A DNA stretch of 64,000 bases from Corallococcus coralloides DSM 2259 (lineage in GTDB: Bacteria; Myxococcota; Myxococcia; Myxococcales; Myxococcaceae), in assembly GCF_000255295.1 (NCBI RefSeq), contig NC_017030.1, positions 8,096,328 through 8,160,327 of the forward strand, written 5' to 3'. The number at the start of each line of letters is the position of its first letter. Position 1 is the first letter of the stretch. The translations under genes were made by a program, and so were the position numbers. This document shows, piece after piece, positions 1 to 8,668 of the stretch. The notes below the pieces were generated by a model. It was not told where the DNA came from. It saw nothing but the letters and a program-made list of their open reading frames with translations, and did not search any database.

Positions 1-12
1 GGAGCGGGAGGC

Positions 13-1104
13 TCACCCCGTGGGGCGGTAGCCCGGCATGAGGAAGTTGTCGTGGTCCGCGTACGCCGGCGCGTCCGCCTCACCGGTGAACGCGCGCAGG
101 ATGCAGTACTCCGGATAGGACGCCTGGACGGTGATCTGATCCCCCACCTGGAGGACCACGTCGCCGTTCGGGTGCAGCGTCTCCTCTTCGCCCCGGATGA
201 GCGACAGGGCCAGCCCGCCGAAGCGGTCGCGCACCTGGGAGATGTTCATCCCCGGCAGCCCTTCGCGCACCACGAACAGCGACACCACCATCAGGTGCTT
301 GCCAATGCGGAACGAGTGGACGAGCCGCGGATCCAACGCCGCCAGCGCCATGGCGGGCGCGGCCAGCGAGGAGCTGGACAGGGCCTCCGCCTTGAACGTG
401 TCGCGCACCTTCGCGCCCAGGTCGTCGTCGAACAGGCGGATGACCACGCGGATGCCGGGGTTCAGCCGCCGCGCGTCCAGCGCGATGTTCAGGTTCGCCA
501 GGTCGTCGTCCGTGGCGCAGACGATGGCGGACGCCTTCTTCACGTGCGTGCGCGGCAGGCACAGCGGGCTGCGCGTGTCGTCGATGAGCAGCGGGATGTT
601 CTCGTCGCGCAGCGCGGACACGAACGTCGCGTCCTCGCGCTTCTCCACCACGACGACGTCCTTGCCCATCTCCCGCAGCTGCGTCACCACGCGGTAGCCC
701 ACGCGTCCCGCGCCGCACACCACGACGTGGCCCTTCATCGTTTCGGACACCACGGAGACCCACTCCTTGTCGTTCTTGTGCCGCGCGAAGAAGAGGTACG
801 CGAAGCGCACCACGCCATCCACCACCAGCGCGATGCTGACCGGCGGGATGAGGATGTTGAGCGACTCCACGAACCAGTCGGCCACGTAGGGCAGCGACGG
901 CTGGCCGAAGAGCAGGAAGTAGACGTGGTGCAGCGCCTCTCCATAGGAGATGCGGTCCCCGTCCGGTCCCACGTAGCGCCAGTGGTACAGCGCCGGACCC
1001 ACCCCGAAGATGACCGCCGCGAGCAGCAACGTGCTGCGGAACCTCCGCGACAGCGCGCGCAGGTACCGCAGGTCCATCATCAGGCGCGCGGCCGGGCTCT
1101 TCAT
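13..1104 (-). CDS. RCK/TrkA-N NAD-binding membrane protein (potassium-channel-like)
   Basis: A 363-residue protein with an N-terminal membrane part (hydrophobic stretches near residues 24-40 and 85-106) followed by a cytosolic TrkA-N/RCK Rossmann domain. The nucleotide-binding glycines GAGRVG lie at about 131-136, and a TrkA-C-like domain occupies roughly 270-345. Such proteins gate K+ flux in response to NAD(H) or other ligands. The segment where a two-helix K+ channel would carry its TVGYG selectivity filter instead reads FGQPSLPY, so ion selectivity is doubtful even though the RCK part looks intact. It follows tatC by 12 bases on the same strand and is probably co-transcribed with tatBC. 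It could be a non-conducting regulator or a divergent channel. The RCK call is firm; the channel function is inferred. Confidence 0.8.
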   Translation of the reverse strand: MKSPAARLMMDLRYLRALSRRFRSTLLLAAVIFGVGPALYHWRYVGPDGDRISYGEALHHVYFLLFGQPSLPYVADWFVESLNILIPPVSIALVVDGVVRFAYLFFARHKNDKEWVSVVSETMKGHVVVCGAGRVGYRVVTQLREMGKDVVVVEKREDATFVSALRDENIPLLIDDTRSPLCLPRTHVKKASAIVCATDDDLANLNIALDARRLNPGIRVVIRLFDDDLGAKVRDTFKAEALSSSSLAAPAMALAALDPRLVHSFRIGKHLMVVSLFVVREGLPGMNISQVRDRFGGLALSLIRGEEETLHPNGDVVLQVGDQITVQASYPEYCILRAFTGEADAPAYADHDNFLMPGYRPTG

Positions 1105-1116
1105 GCGCGGGGGAGT

Positions 1117-2322
1117 CTACGCCGCCGGGGTGATGTCCGTGGAGGCTTCCGCCTTCGAACGGCGCTTCTCGATGAGCCACACCGCCAGCACGCCCAGCTC
1201 GTAGCAGAGCAGCATGGGGCCGGCCATGAGCGACAGGTTCACCACGTCACCCGTGGGCGTCAGGATCGCCGCCGCGATGAGGCACACCACGAACGCGTGG
1301 CGCTGGTAGCGGATGAGGAAGCTCGACTGCACCACCCCGACGATGCCCAACAGCGCCATCACCAGCGGCAGCTCGAAGATGACGCCGAAGGCGAGGATGA
1401 GCAGCAGCACCAGCGACAGCTGCTCGTTCATGGTCAGCATGGGCCGCGTCCAGCGCGCGGCCTCCGCTTCGGCGTGCCCCTTCGCCAGCTCCTTCTGCAG
1501 CCGCCACAGGCCGGACATCTCCTCGGCGCGCGTGGGCGCCACGCCCGCGAGCAGGCTGGCCGCCTGGTCCATGGCGGCCTCCGACGCGACGTAGTCCTGC
1601 TTGCCGAAGGCCGTCACCGCCTCCACGCGCTTCTCCACCGCCTGGCGCAGCACGCCGCGCGCGGAGACCCCCAGCCCGTCCGCCGCCGCGTCCAGCAGGT
1701 CACCCAGGCCCTTGAGGCGCGCGGTGAGCTCCACGCTCTTCGCGGTCGCCACCTCCGGGTCCTTCACCTGTCCTTCACCGGCCGCCGTCAGCGCGGCGCT
1801 GGTCTCCTTGGCCACGTGGCCGGCGCGCTCCACTTCTCCAATGCGCAGGAAGCGCAGCGCGTCCTCGCCGCCCATGCGCGCGGTGTCCATGCGCTGCTCC
1901 AGGGCGAGCGTCTCCTCCTCGTTGAGGAGGAACTTGAACATGGAGGGCAGCACCAGGAAGTAGCAGAACAGCGCGCCCACGATGAACGCGACGGAGCCCA
2001 GCACCACGAAGGGCGACGCGTACTTGCGCTCCTCCGGGTAGAGCCCCGGCGCCACGAAGCCCCAGATCTGCCAGAGGATGACGGGCGTGGTGAGGAAGAT
2101 GCCGCAGTACACGCCCACCTTCATCAGCACGTTGATTTCTTCGATGCCGGATGTGTAGACGAGCGAGCGCCCTTCCGGGGGCAGCGCGTCCAGCACCGGC
2201 CGCATCAACACGCCGAAGATGGGCTTGGCGAAGATGAGCGACACGGCGCCCAGCACGAGCACCGCGAGCGAGCACTTCACGAGCCGCGTGCGCAGCTCCG
2301 TGAGGTGCTCCGCCAGGCTCAT
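1117..2322 (-). CDS. tatC: Sec-independent protein translocase TatC with large periplasmic insert
   Basis: TatC is the polytopic receptor of the twin-arginine translocase, which exports folded proteins across the inner membrane. Six membrane segments can be read. The cytosolic loop motif QIWGFVAPGLYPEER (about 85-99) contains the Glu and aromatic residues of the signal-peptide site, and FELP with its Glu at about 317 lies in the fourth membrane helix. The protein is 401 residues, whereas TatC is usually about 250. The excess is a charged, Ala/Glu-rich segment at about 134-294 between membrane helices 3 and 4, which places it on the periplasmic side. The start lies 39 bases after tatB. Family assignment is secure; the role of the insert is unknown. 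Confidence 0.95.
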   Translation of the reverse strand: MSLAEHLTELRTRLVKCSLAVLVLGAVSLIFAKPIFGVLMRPVLDALPPEGRSLVYTSGIEEINVLMKVGVYCGIFLTTPVILWQIWGFVAPGLYPEERKYASPFVVLGSVAFIVGALFCYFLVLPSMFKFLLNEEETLALEQRMDTARMGGEDALRFLRIGEVERAGHVAKETSAALTAAGEGQVKDPEVATAKSVELTARLKGLGDLLDAAADGLGVSARGVLRQAVEKRVEAVTAFGKQDYVASEAAMDQAASLLAGVAPTRAEEMSGLWRLQKELAKGHAEAEAARWTRPMLTMNEQLSLVLLLILAFGVIFELPLVMALLGIVGVVQSSFLIRYQRHAFVVCLIAAAILTPTGDVVNLSLMAGPMLLCYELGVLAVWLIEKRRSKAEASTDITPAA

Positions 2323-2361
2323 CCGGAAATCCGACAGGTCAACCCCTTGGCGATTCAGGGC

Positions 2362-2853
2362 TCAGCTCCGTTTCGGCGCGTTGCGCGCCACCGTGCCCGG
2401 GATGGGGGCGAGTTGCGGAAGGCCGTTCTCGTCCTGAGCCGGCGCCGCACCCGGCTGCGCCGCGGCCTGCGGGTCCGCGGCGGGAGCGGCGTCCGCGGCC
2501 ACGGCGGCCTCGGCGGGCACGGGCACGTTGGCGGGGTCCACCGTCGCGGCGAGCTCGGGGGCGGGCTCGGCGAGCACGTTGGCGGGGGCGGCCCCCGGGA
2601 TGGAGGACGGGGCGAGCTCCGGCGGCGGGGACGGCACGCGCGTGCCCGGGCGCGTCGGGGGCATGCGGTTGAAGTCCTCGTCCATGGCGTAGAACTCGCG
2701 CTCCACCACGTTGCGCACGTCGTCCGTCTGCCGGCGGAACTCGCGCATGAACTTGCCGATGGCCCGCGCCAGCTCAGGCAGCCGCTGGGGGCCGAGCACG
2801 ATCAGCGCGGCCACCAGGATGAACACCATTTCGCCTGCGCCGATGTTGAACAT
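2362..2853 (-). CDS. tatB: Twin-arginine translocase subunit TatB/TatA-type
   Basis: A 163-residue single-span protein of the Tat export system. The N-terminus has the family layout: a short polar start, Glu8, a hydrophobic helix, then the hinge VLGPQRLPELA and a basic amphipathic helix to about residue 45. The LGPQRLPE hinge and the long tail favour TatB over TatA. Residues from about 65 to the end are a Pro/Ala-rich low-complexity tail, as often seen in TatB. It is first in a likely tatB-tatC-RCK operon. No separate tatA is present in the window, so either one is encoded elsewhere or this protein serves both roles. Confidence 0.88.
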   Translation of the reverse strand: MFNIGAGEMVFILVAALIVLGPQRLPELARAIGKFMREFRRQTDDVRNVVEREFYAMDEDFNRMPPTRPGTRVPSPPPELAPSSIPGAAPANVLAEPAPELAATVDPANVPVPAEAAVAADAAPAADPQAAAQPGAAPAQDENGLPQLAPIPGTVARNAPKRS

Positions 2854-3019
2854 GGGTGGTCGTCATCCCCTGTGGAGGGAACGTCCCCGGGTTATCGCGC
2901 CCACAGGCGGCCCGCGCAACCGTCAGCGACCGTCCAGCGTCCGTCTGGCCTCGTGTCCGGGAGGCGGGCGGCCGGGCTCCCCGCCCCACTCCCATGCTCC
3001 CCTGGGGCACATTGCCCCA

Positions 3020-4321
3020 TCAGCCGTGGGAGTGGGCCTCCGGTGACAGCGGCGCGGCCATCCCCTGCGCCGGGGGCACCGCCAGGGCCCGGGCCTGTTC
3101 GCGCGAGCGCACCCGCCCCTCCACCACCCGCAACATGACGGGCACCCCCACCGCCAGCCCGATGGACACCCAGGCGATGGTGTCCATGCCGCCGAGCGTC
3201 CCGTCCGGCAGGTCCACCAGCAGGCGCGCCGACAGGAAGGCCCCCAGCGCGGAGGCCATGTGCTGGGTGGCGGACTGCAGCGACATGAAGCGGGCGCGCA
3301 CCGGGTTGTCCGGCACGCGCGAGGTGAGCGTGTTGTACGCCACGTTGCGCACGCCCATGGCCAGCATGAAGACCATGAACAGCACGGGGATGGGCAGCCA
3401 CGCGGGGTAGTGGATGAAGCCCACGTACGTGGTGAGGGCCGCCAGCACCACGCCCACCGAGCCGATGCGGAAGGAGCCGAAGCGGTCCACCAGCGGCCCC
3501 GTCAACCGCAGCGTGAAGAAGCTCACGATGCCGCCCGCGGCGTAGAGGATCCACAGGTTCTCGCGCGGGTAGCCCAGGTTCTGCTGGAGGTAGGCGGAGA
3601 TGTTGGGGATGACGATGAAGCCGCTCATCATCACCAGCGCCGTCATCAGGTAGGACAGCTGGACGTCGGCGTTGCCCAGGAGCTCCGCCACGCCCGGGGC
3701 CCGGGCCGCGCTGCCGCCGGGCTTGAGGTGCCCGCGCACGGGAGGCAGAAGCCACAGCGCGGCCAGCACCAGCACCAGCCCCAGCGCCGCCACCACGAAG
3801 AAGGGCGTCCGCCAGCTGCCCAGCTCCGCGACCTTCAAGGCCAGGGGCACGCCCAGCACGGAGGCCACGGAGAAGGACGCCATCACCGCGCCCAGCGCCC
3901 GGCCCCGGCGCTCCACCGGGATGAGGTCCGCGATGATGGACAGGGACAGCGCCGTCGCCGGCCCTCCGAAGAGCCCCGCGCACACCCGCGCCAGCAGCAG
4001 CGTGGACAGCCCCACCGCGAGTCCCCCCGCCGCGGTGGCCGCGACGAGCCCCAGCATGCACACGGCCAGCGCCTTGCGCCGGTCGAAGCGGTCCAGGAAG
4101 TAGCCGCCCAGCAGGCCCGCCACGCTCGCGGCGGCGGTGTAGCTGCCGCCAATGGTCCCGATGTGCGAGGACTCGATGCCCAGCCCCTTCGCGAAGTCCG
4201 GGCCCAGCGGCATCACCATCACGAAGTCGAGGATGTTGACGAACTGCACCGCGCCGATGAGCAGCACCACGGCGCGCTCGGAGACGGAACGGGGGGTGGC
4301 GGACTCGGACGACTCGGGCAT
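3020..4321 (-). CDS. Major facilitator superfamily transporter
   Basis: A 433-residue polytopic protein with about twelve hydrophobic segments and MFS signatures: the motif-A-like loop GGYFLDRFDRRKAL after helix 2, and RVCAGLFGGP with VERRGRALG in the first half. The length and the early DFVMVMPLGPDF segment (about 32-43) resemble the DHA1 drug/proton antiporter branch. The substrate cannot be read from the sequence. It starts 30 bases downstream of the chemoreceptor gene end on the same strand and may be co-transcribed with it. The 166 bases to tatB leave room for a separate tat promoter. Confidence 0.85.
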   Translation of the reverse strand: MPESSESATPRSVSERAVVLLIGAVQFVNILDFVMVMPLGPDFAKGLGIESSHIGTIGGSYTAAASVAGLLGGYFLDRFDRRKALAVCMLGLVAATAAGGLAVGLSTLLLARVCAGLFGGPATALSLSIIADLIPVERRGRALGAVMASFSVASVLGVPLALKVAELGSWRTPFFVVAALGLVLVLAALWLLPPVRGHLKPGGSAARAPGVAELLGNADVQLSYLMTALVMMSGFIVIPNISAYLQQNLGYPRENLWILYAAGGIVSFFTLRLTGPLVDRFGSFRIGSVGVVLAALTTYVGFIHYPAWLPIPVLFMVFMLAMGVRNVAYNTLTSRVPDNPVRARFMSLQSATQHMASALGAFLSARLLVDLPDGTLGGMDTIAWVSIGLAVGVPVMLRVVEGRVRSREQARALAVPPAQGMAAPLSPEAHSHG

Positions 4322-4351
4322 GGAGGCCTTCAGCGGGGAACCGCGGGTGCG

Positions 4352-6415
4352 TCAGACACGGAAGCGGCGCACCTCGGCGCGGAGGATTTCGGCCTGGCGC
4401 GTGAGGTTGTCGATGGCCTCCTCCAGCTGGCGCACCGAGCGCGTCTGGTGCTCGGACACGCCCTTGATGGTCTCCACGGCCTTGAGCACCTGCTCGCTGC
4501 CCTTGGTCTGCTCCTTCTGGGCGCGGTTCAGGTGGGTGACCATCTCGTTGATGCTCTCGATGGAGCGGGTGATCTGCTTGCTGCCGTGCGCCTGCTCCTG
4601 GCTGGAGCGCTGCACGTGCTGGGTGAGCGTCTTCATCCGCTCCGCGCTCTTCATGATCTACTCGCCGCCCCGGGCCTGCTCGTTGGAGGCCTGGGAGATC
4701 ATCGACACGGTGGCGGAGATGCGGTGGATGGCGGCCGTCACCTGCTTGCTGCCGCGCGCCTGCTCCACGGTGGCGCGGGCAATGGCCTTCACCATCTGCG
4801 TGGACTTCTGGGTGCTGTCGTTGATCTTCCGGAGGGCGCCTTCCGCCTCGCGGCCCAGCTGCACGCCCTCCTCCACGCTCTTGACGCCCTGGTTCATCAC
4901 CACCACGGCGTTGCGGCTCTCCTCCTGCACGCCGCGGATGAGCTCGGCGATCTCCTTGGTGGACGCGCCGGTGCGCTCGGCCAGGTCCTTGATCTCCTCC
5001 GCGACCACCGCGAAGCCCTTGCCGTGCTCACCCGCCTGCGCGGCGATGATGGCGGCGTTGAGGGCCAAGAGGTTCGTCTGCTCCGCCACGTCGTCGATGA
5101 CGTTGAGGATGTTGCCAATCTCGCTGATGCGCCGGCCCAGGCTGTCGATGACGCCCGCGGCGGTGCGGCTGGTGTCCTTGATGCGGTCGATGCCGGAGAG
5201 CGTCTTGCGCAGGGCCTCCACTCCGGTCTGCGCGTCCTCGAAGACCTGCTCGGACAGGCGGGCGGTCTCGTTGGCGTTGGCGTCGACCTGGCCGATGGCG
5301 GCGTCCATCTCACTGATGGCGGAGGAGGTGTCCTCCGTGGACGCGGAGAGGTCCTCGATGTTCTTGGCCACCTCCTTGATGGAGTACGTCATCTGCTCGA
5401 TGGCGCTGGTGGTCTCCTCCACGCTGGCGGCCATGGCCTGGACGTTCTCCGCCACCTCGTCGTTGGTGGCGGCCATCTCCATGATGGAGGAGCTGCTCTC
5501 CTCCGCGCTCTGGTAGAGGACCTCCACGTTCTCCGCGATGCCGCGCAAGCTGGCCATCATCTCCACCATGGAGGAGGACGTCTCCTCCACGCGCGACTGC
5601 ACGGTGCCCGCGCCGGAGGACACGGTGGTGCCGGTGCGGTGGATCTGCTCGATGACGCCGGCCACCACGTCGGACACGCCGCGCACGCGGCCCAGCGTGT
5701 CGCGCCAGGACTGGGCCATGCGGTTGAGGGCCTCCGCCAGCTGGCCCAGCTCGTCCTTGTTGTTGCGCACCTCCGCGCGGCCGGTGAGGTCGGCCTCCGC
5801 CAGCTTGCGCGCCATGGACATCATCGCGTCCAGCGGGTGGAGGATGAACGCGCGCGAGATGAGGAACGCCACCAGGAGGAAGAGCACCAGGCCCACGAGG
5901 AAGGCCAGCAGCACCGTGTGGCGCAGGGCCGTGAGCACTCCCTCCAAACGGGCCCCGTCCACCACCACCACGACTTCGCCGGGCACGCCGCCCGCGAGCG
6001 TCAACGGGTCGGAGACCGCCCAGGCGTCGTTCTCGAAGGACAGCTGATCCAGCGGCGGCAGGGGGCGCAGCTGGAGACGGTCCTCCAGCCCCTTCGTGAA
6101 CCAGGCGGGCGGCGGCGAGGGGAAGGTGGCGCGGGGCACGCCCTGGGCATCCAGCACCGCCACGACGCTGAAGTCGTCATCCAGGCGGTAGAGCCCTTCC
6201 AGGTTGGGCACCGGCTGGGTGCCCGACTGCCTGTCGACCAGGGCAATGACCTCCTTGGCCTTGTTGTGGGCGTGCAGCGCCATGCGCTCCCTCAGGTGGT
6301 TGCCCACCTGGCGGGGAACGACGAAGTAGAGCGTCCCGAGGATGACGGCCAGCGCGAGGCCGAACGAACCCAGGAGGATGCCCCGGAGACCGGGTTTCTT
6401 GAGGCGACGTGGCAA
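4352..6415 (-). pseudogene. Methyl-accepting chemotaxis protein interrupted by an in-frame amber codon
   Basis: Chemoreceptor with an N-terminal transmembrane helix (about 12-34), a periplasmic sensor of about 130 residues, a second helix (about 166-190), a HAMP linker and a long coiled-coil signalling domain. The hairpin tip [22 protein letters not shown], which contacts CheA/CheW, is present. Reading stops at a TAG codon (4658-4660) after ARGGE. The same frame continues for 101 codons beginning I-M-K-S-A-E-R-M-K with the rest of the signalling helix, ending at 4352. Family members usually have Gln here, so CAG to TAG is the likely change. The truncated product would have 585 residues, the readthrough product about 687. 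The start is taken as TTG at 6415 just before LPRRLKKPG; no good ribosome-binding site was seen. Confidence 0.82.
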
Positions 6416-6506
6416 AGCCCGCGCACTGTAGGGAGGGTGGCCCGTCCAGGGCAAGGAACGGACTTCCCCGCCTGCCAGGGACGGACGCTGGGTTCCCGGG
6501 AGCAGG

Positions 6507-7553
6507 ATGCGTAAGGTCCAGGAGATGACCGCGACGCTGCTGCTCACCGATCCGCTCTTCCTCCAGCACGACGCCGGCGAGGGCCACCCCGAGTCGCCCG
6601 CCCGCTTGCGGCGCATCCTCCAGATGCTGGCGCGAAACCCCATCGCGGGCACGGTGATGACCCATCCCCGCTCCGCCACGGACGCGGAGATTCTCGCGGT
6701 GCACACCCCGGCGCACCTGGACGCGATGGAGAAGCTGGGCGGCCGCTTCGAGCGCATCGACGAGGACACGGTGGTGTCGCCGGACAGCATCGACGCGGCG
6801 CGACTGGCGGCGGGCGCGGCGGTGCAGGCCGTGGAGGCGGTGATGGCGGGAACGGCGAGGAACGCGTTCGCGCTGGTGCGTCCGCCCGGCCACCACGCGG
6901 AGCCGGAGCGGGCGATGGGCTTCTGCCTCTACAACAACGTCGCCATCGCGGCGGAGGCAGGGCGGCGGCTGGGAGCCGAGCGCGTGCTGGTGCTGGATTG
7001 GGACGTGCACCACGGCAACGGCACGCAGGCGGCGTTCTGGGGGCGCAGGGACGTGCTCTACCAGTCGGTGCACCAGTTCCCCTACTACCCGGGCAGCGGC
7101 GCGGCGCCGGAGGTGGGGCGCGGAGAGGGCCAGGGCTTCACGGTCAACTGCGGCCTGCCGGGCGGCAACACGGACGCGGACTACGGGATGATCTTCGAGG
7201 AGCTCCTGCTCCCGGTGGCGCAGGCCTACCGGCCGGACCTGGTGCTGGTGTCCGCGGGGTTCGACCCGCACCGCGCGGATCCGATTGGCGGCATGGACGT
7301 CACCGAGCGCGGCTTCGCGGCGATGTGCACCGCCGTACGCAAGCTGGCGGAGGAGGTCTCCGGCGGGAAGCTGGCGCTGGTGCTGGAGGGTGGCTATTCG
7401 CTGGAGGGGCTGTCGAACTCCGTGCACGCGTGCATCGAAGTGCTGGCGGGGCGCGATGACAGCTTCGCGCCCGGCACCGTGAACGCGGACGCGAGGGCGG
7501 CGCTGGCGACGAGCCGTGAAGCGATCAAGCCGTACTGGGCCAGCGTGCGCTGA
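6507..7553 (+). CDS. Histone deacetylase superfamily hydrolase (acetoin-utilisation/HDAC class II-like)
   Basis: Zinc-dependent deacetylase of the arginase/deacetylase fold, which removes acyl groups from lysine or polyamine substrates. The family motifs are all visible: [20 protein letters not shown] (catalytic His pair), [11 protein letters not shown] (metal ligands), [14 protein letters not shown] (metal Asp) and [10 protein letters not shown] (loop before the transition-state Tyr region). The 348 residues match single-domain bacterial members. GGAG sits six bases before the first ATG; an in-frame ATG at 6525 is an alternative. It is transcribed divergently from the chemoreceptor and converges on the broken genes at 7561. 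The real substrate is not predictable. Confidence 0.93.
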   Translation: MRKVQEMTATLLLTDPLFLQHDAGEGHPESPARLRRILQMLARNPIAGTVMTHPRSATDAEILAVHTPAHLDAMEKLGGRFERIDEDTVVSPDSIDAARLAAGAAVQAVEAVMAGTARNAFALVRPPGHHAEPERAMGFCLYNNVAIAAEAGRRLGAERVLVLDWDVHHGNGTQAAFWGRRDVLYQSVHQFPYYPGSGAAPEVGRGEGQGFTVNCGLPGGNTDADYGMIFEELLLPVAQAYRPDLVLVSAGFDPHRADPIGGMDVTERGFAAMCTAVRKLAEEVSGGKLALVLEGGYSLEGLSNSVHACIEVLAGRDDSFAPGTVNADARAALATSREAIKPYWASVR

Positions 7554-7560
7554 AGACCGC

Positions 7561-8066
7561 TCAGTACAGCGTGTCCTCGGCCATGGGAATGCCAGACAGC
7601 TCCAGCAGGAACGCGCCCAGCTCATGGATGGCACGCGCGGGCCCTTTCGGGTCCGGGCTGTGGATGCTCACCATCCGGTAGCGCCCATCTCGCCCTCCCT
7701 CGAAGAGCCAACTCGCCCCATCGAGGTAGGAGAGGTTCCGAGACGCGAAGAAGCGGTCCATGGTCCAGAAGCGGGCCGCGTCCAATCGCTGTTGCACGGC
7801 CTGCCACTGGGTGGGCGTGAGCAGGACGCGCCGGTCGACAGCCAACGTCCCTTCTTCCCTGCCGGCCACCTTCACGTGCAGGGAGTGGACAAGGCCTCGG
7901 TGCTCGATGCGGATGACGAAGGGATCCACGTGAAGCGGTAGACCTCGGCGCCGGGTGCCAGGGGGAGCAGCGGTCCTTCCTTCAAGGCCCGCAGCATGCC
8001 GGAGCACCAGCAGTGCATGAACTCCTGGCTGCGCGCATCCTCGAACTCCACCTCCAGGCCGGGCAT
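7561..8066 (-). pseudogene. Conserved myxobacterial hypothetical protein, frameshifted
   Basis: Two frames together give one continuous-looking protein. The first, from ATG at 8066, reads MPGLEVEFEDARSQEFM, then HCWCSGMLRA, and ends at GAEVYRFTW. The second picks up at DPFVIRIEHRGLVHSLHVKV and runs through LDAARFWTMD and LDGASWLFEGGRDGRY to LSGIPMAEDTLY. The switch lies near 7921-7928 and needs a one-base loss or two-base gain to explain. I recall similar uncharacterised myxobacterial proteins with the YRFTW and LDGA(S/E)W motifs, but know no function. Unframeshifted homologues may begin further upstream (an ERFPDLSL segment precedes the ATG). It may be a true pseudogene or a sequencing error. 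Confidence 0.55.
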
Positions 8067-8122
8067 CAGGGACAGGTCCGGGAAGCGCTCCGCCGCCGTC
8101 TGGGGACCGGCGGGCTCCGGGG

Positions 8123-8431
8123 CTATTTCTTGGGCAGGACCGACTTGCCCTTCACTTTCAGGTCCACCAGCCTCCACTGCCCCGGCTCCTTCTCCAGCAA
8201 CTCCTCGAACTGCTCCGCAGTCAGAGTCCTTGGCGGCTTGATGGGCTGCTGCGGCTGCGAGTTCGGCTCGCTTGTCGGTGTTGAGGTTCTTGTCGGCTTC
8301 GCCATAAGAGGTACCTACTCCCTTCCTGCAAGCGGGGATGACTTCCAGCCTCTCCTCGTTGTGCTCCGCGATGAGGCGGACGTTGTTCTGCAGGAACTTC
8401 TCCAGCTTGCCCAGCCAGGCCTCCACCTCCG
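8123..8431 (-). pseudogene. Fragment(s) of an unidentified gene, possibly frameshifted
   Basis: The frame from the FAD remnant continues with AEVEAWLGKLEKFLQNNVRL, then IAEHNEERLEVIPACRKGVGTSYGEADKNL, which looks like real protein but not like a flavoprotein. Near 8240-8305 the coding character moves to another frame, ending TAEQFEELLEKEPGQWRLVDLKVKGKSVLPKK at 8123. That second frame has its own ATG at 8305, so a separate 60-residue gene is possible. The simplest reading is the 3' part of a lost gene with a frameshift, spliced onto the flavoprotein remnant. No family recognised. Confidence 0.4.
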
Positions 8432-8627
8432 CCCCTGCGCACGTGGACCGCAACAACTCCACGGTGCGCGCATGGAAGCCCCGGGCGCGGGGATGGAGCG
8501 AAGTGCCCGCGTGCTTCTCGATGATCCGCGAGCGCACGCCCTGGTGGGCGAGGAACAACGCCGTCGAGAGGCCCACGAGGCCACCTCCGACGATGAGCAC
8601 CTGAGGCTGCGAGGAAGGGGCTTGCAT
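8432..8627 (-). pseudogene. 5' remnant of an FAD-dependent monooxygenase
   Basis: From ATG at 8627 the peptide shows the flavoprotein hydroxylase dinucleotide fold: PQVLIVGGGLVGLSTALFLA (GxGxxG) at about 9-28, an acidic strand end IIEKH, and HPRARGFHARTVELLR, which matches the conserved segment after the FAD fold in aromatic-ring hydroxylases. Full-length members have 400-550 residues; here recognisable sequence stops after about 65 and the frame runs into unrelated protein. The catalytic GD motif and substrate domain are absent, so this is a truncated remnant left by a deletion. Confidence 0.65.
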
Positions 8628-8668
8628 GCCCGGACACATAGGTCCCCGCGCACCGCGTCCAGGCTTCT

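Noticed and set aside
52-3138. Plus-strand 1028-codon open frame
   Set aside because: Antisense to the RCK, tatC and tatB genes; the His/Arg/Gln-rich translation is typical of antisense frames in GC-rich DNA.
3260-6514. Plus-strand 1084-codon open frame
   Set aside because: Antisense shadow of the MFS and chemoreceptor genes; no domain content.
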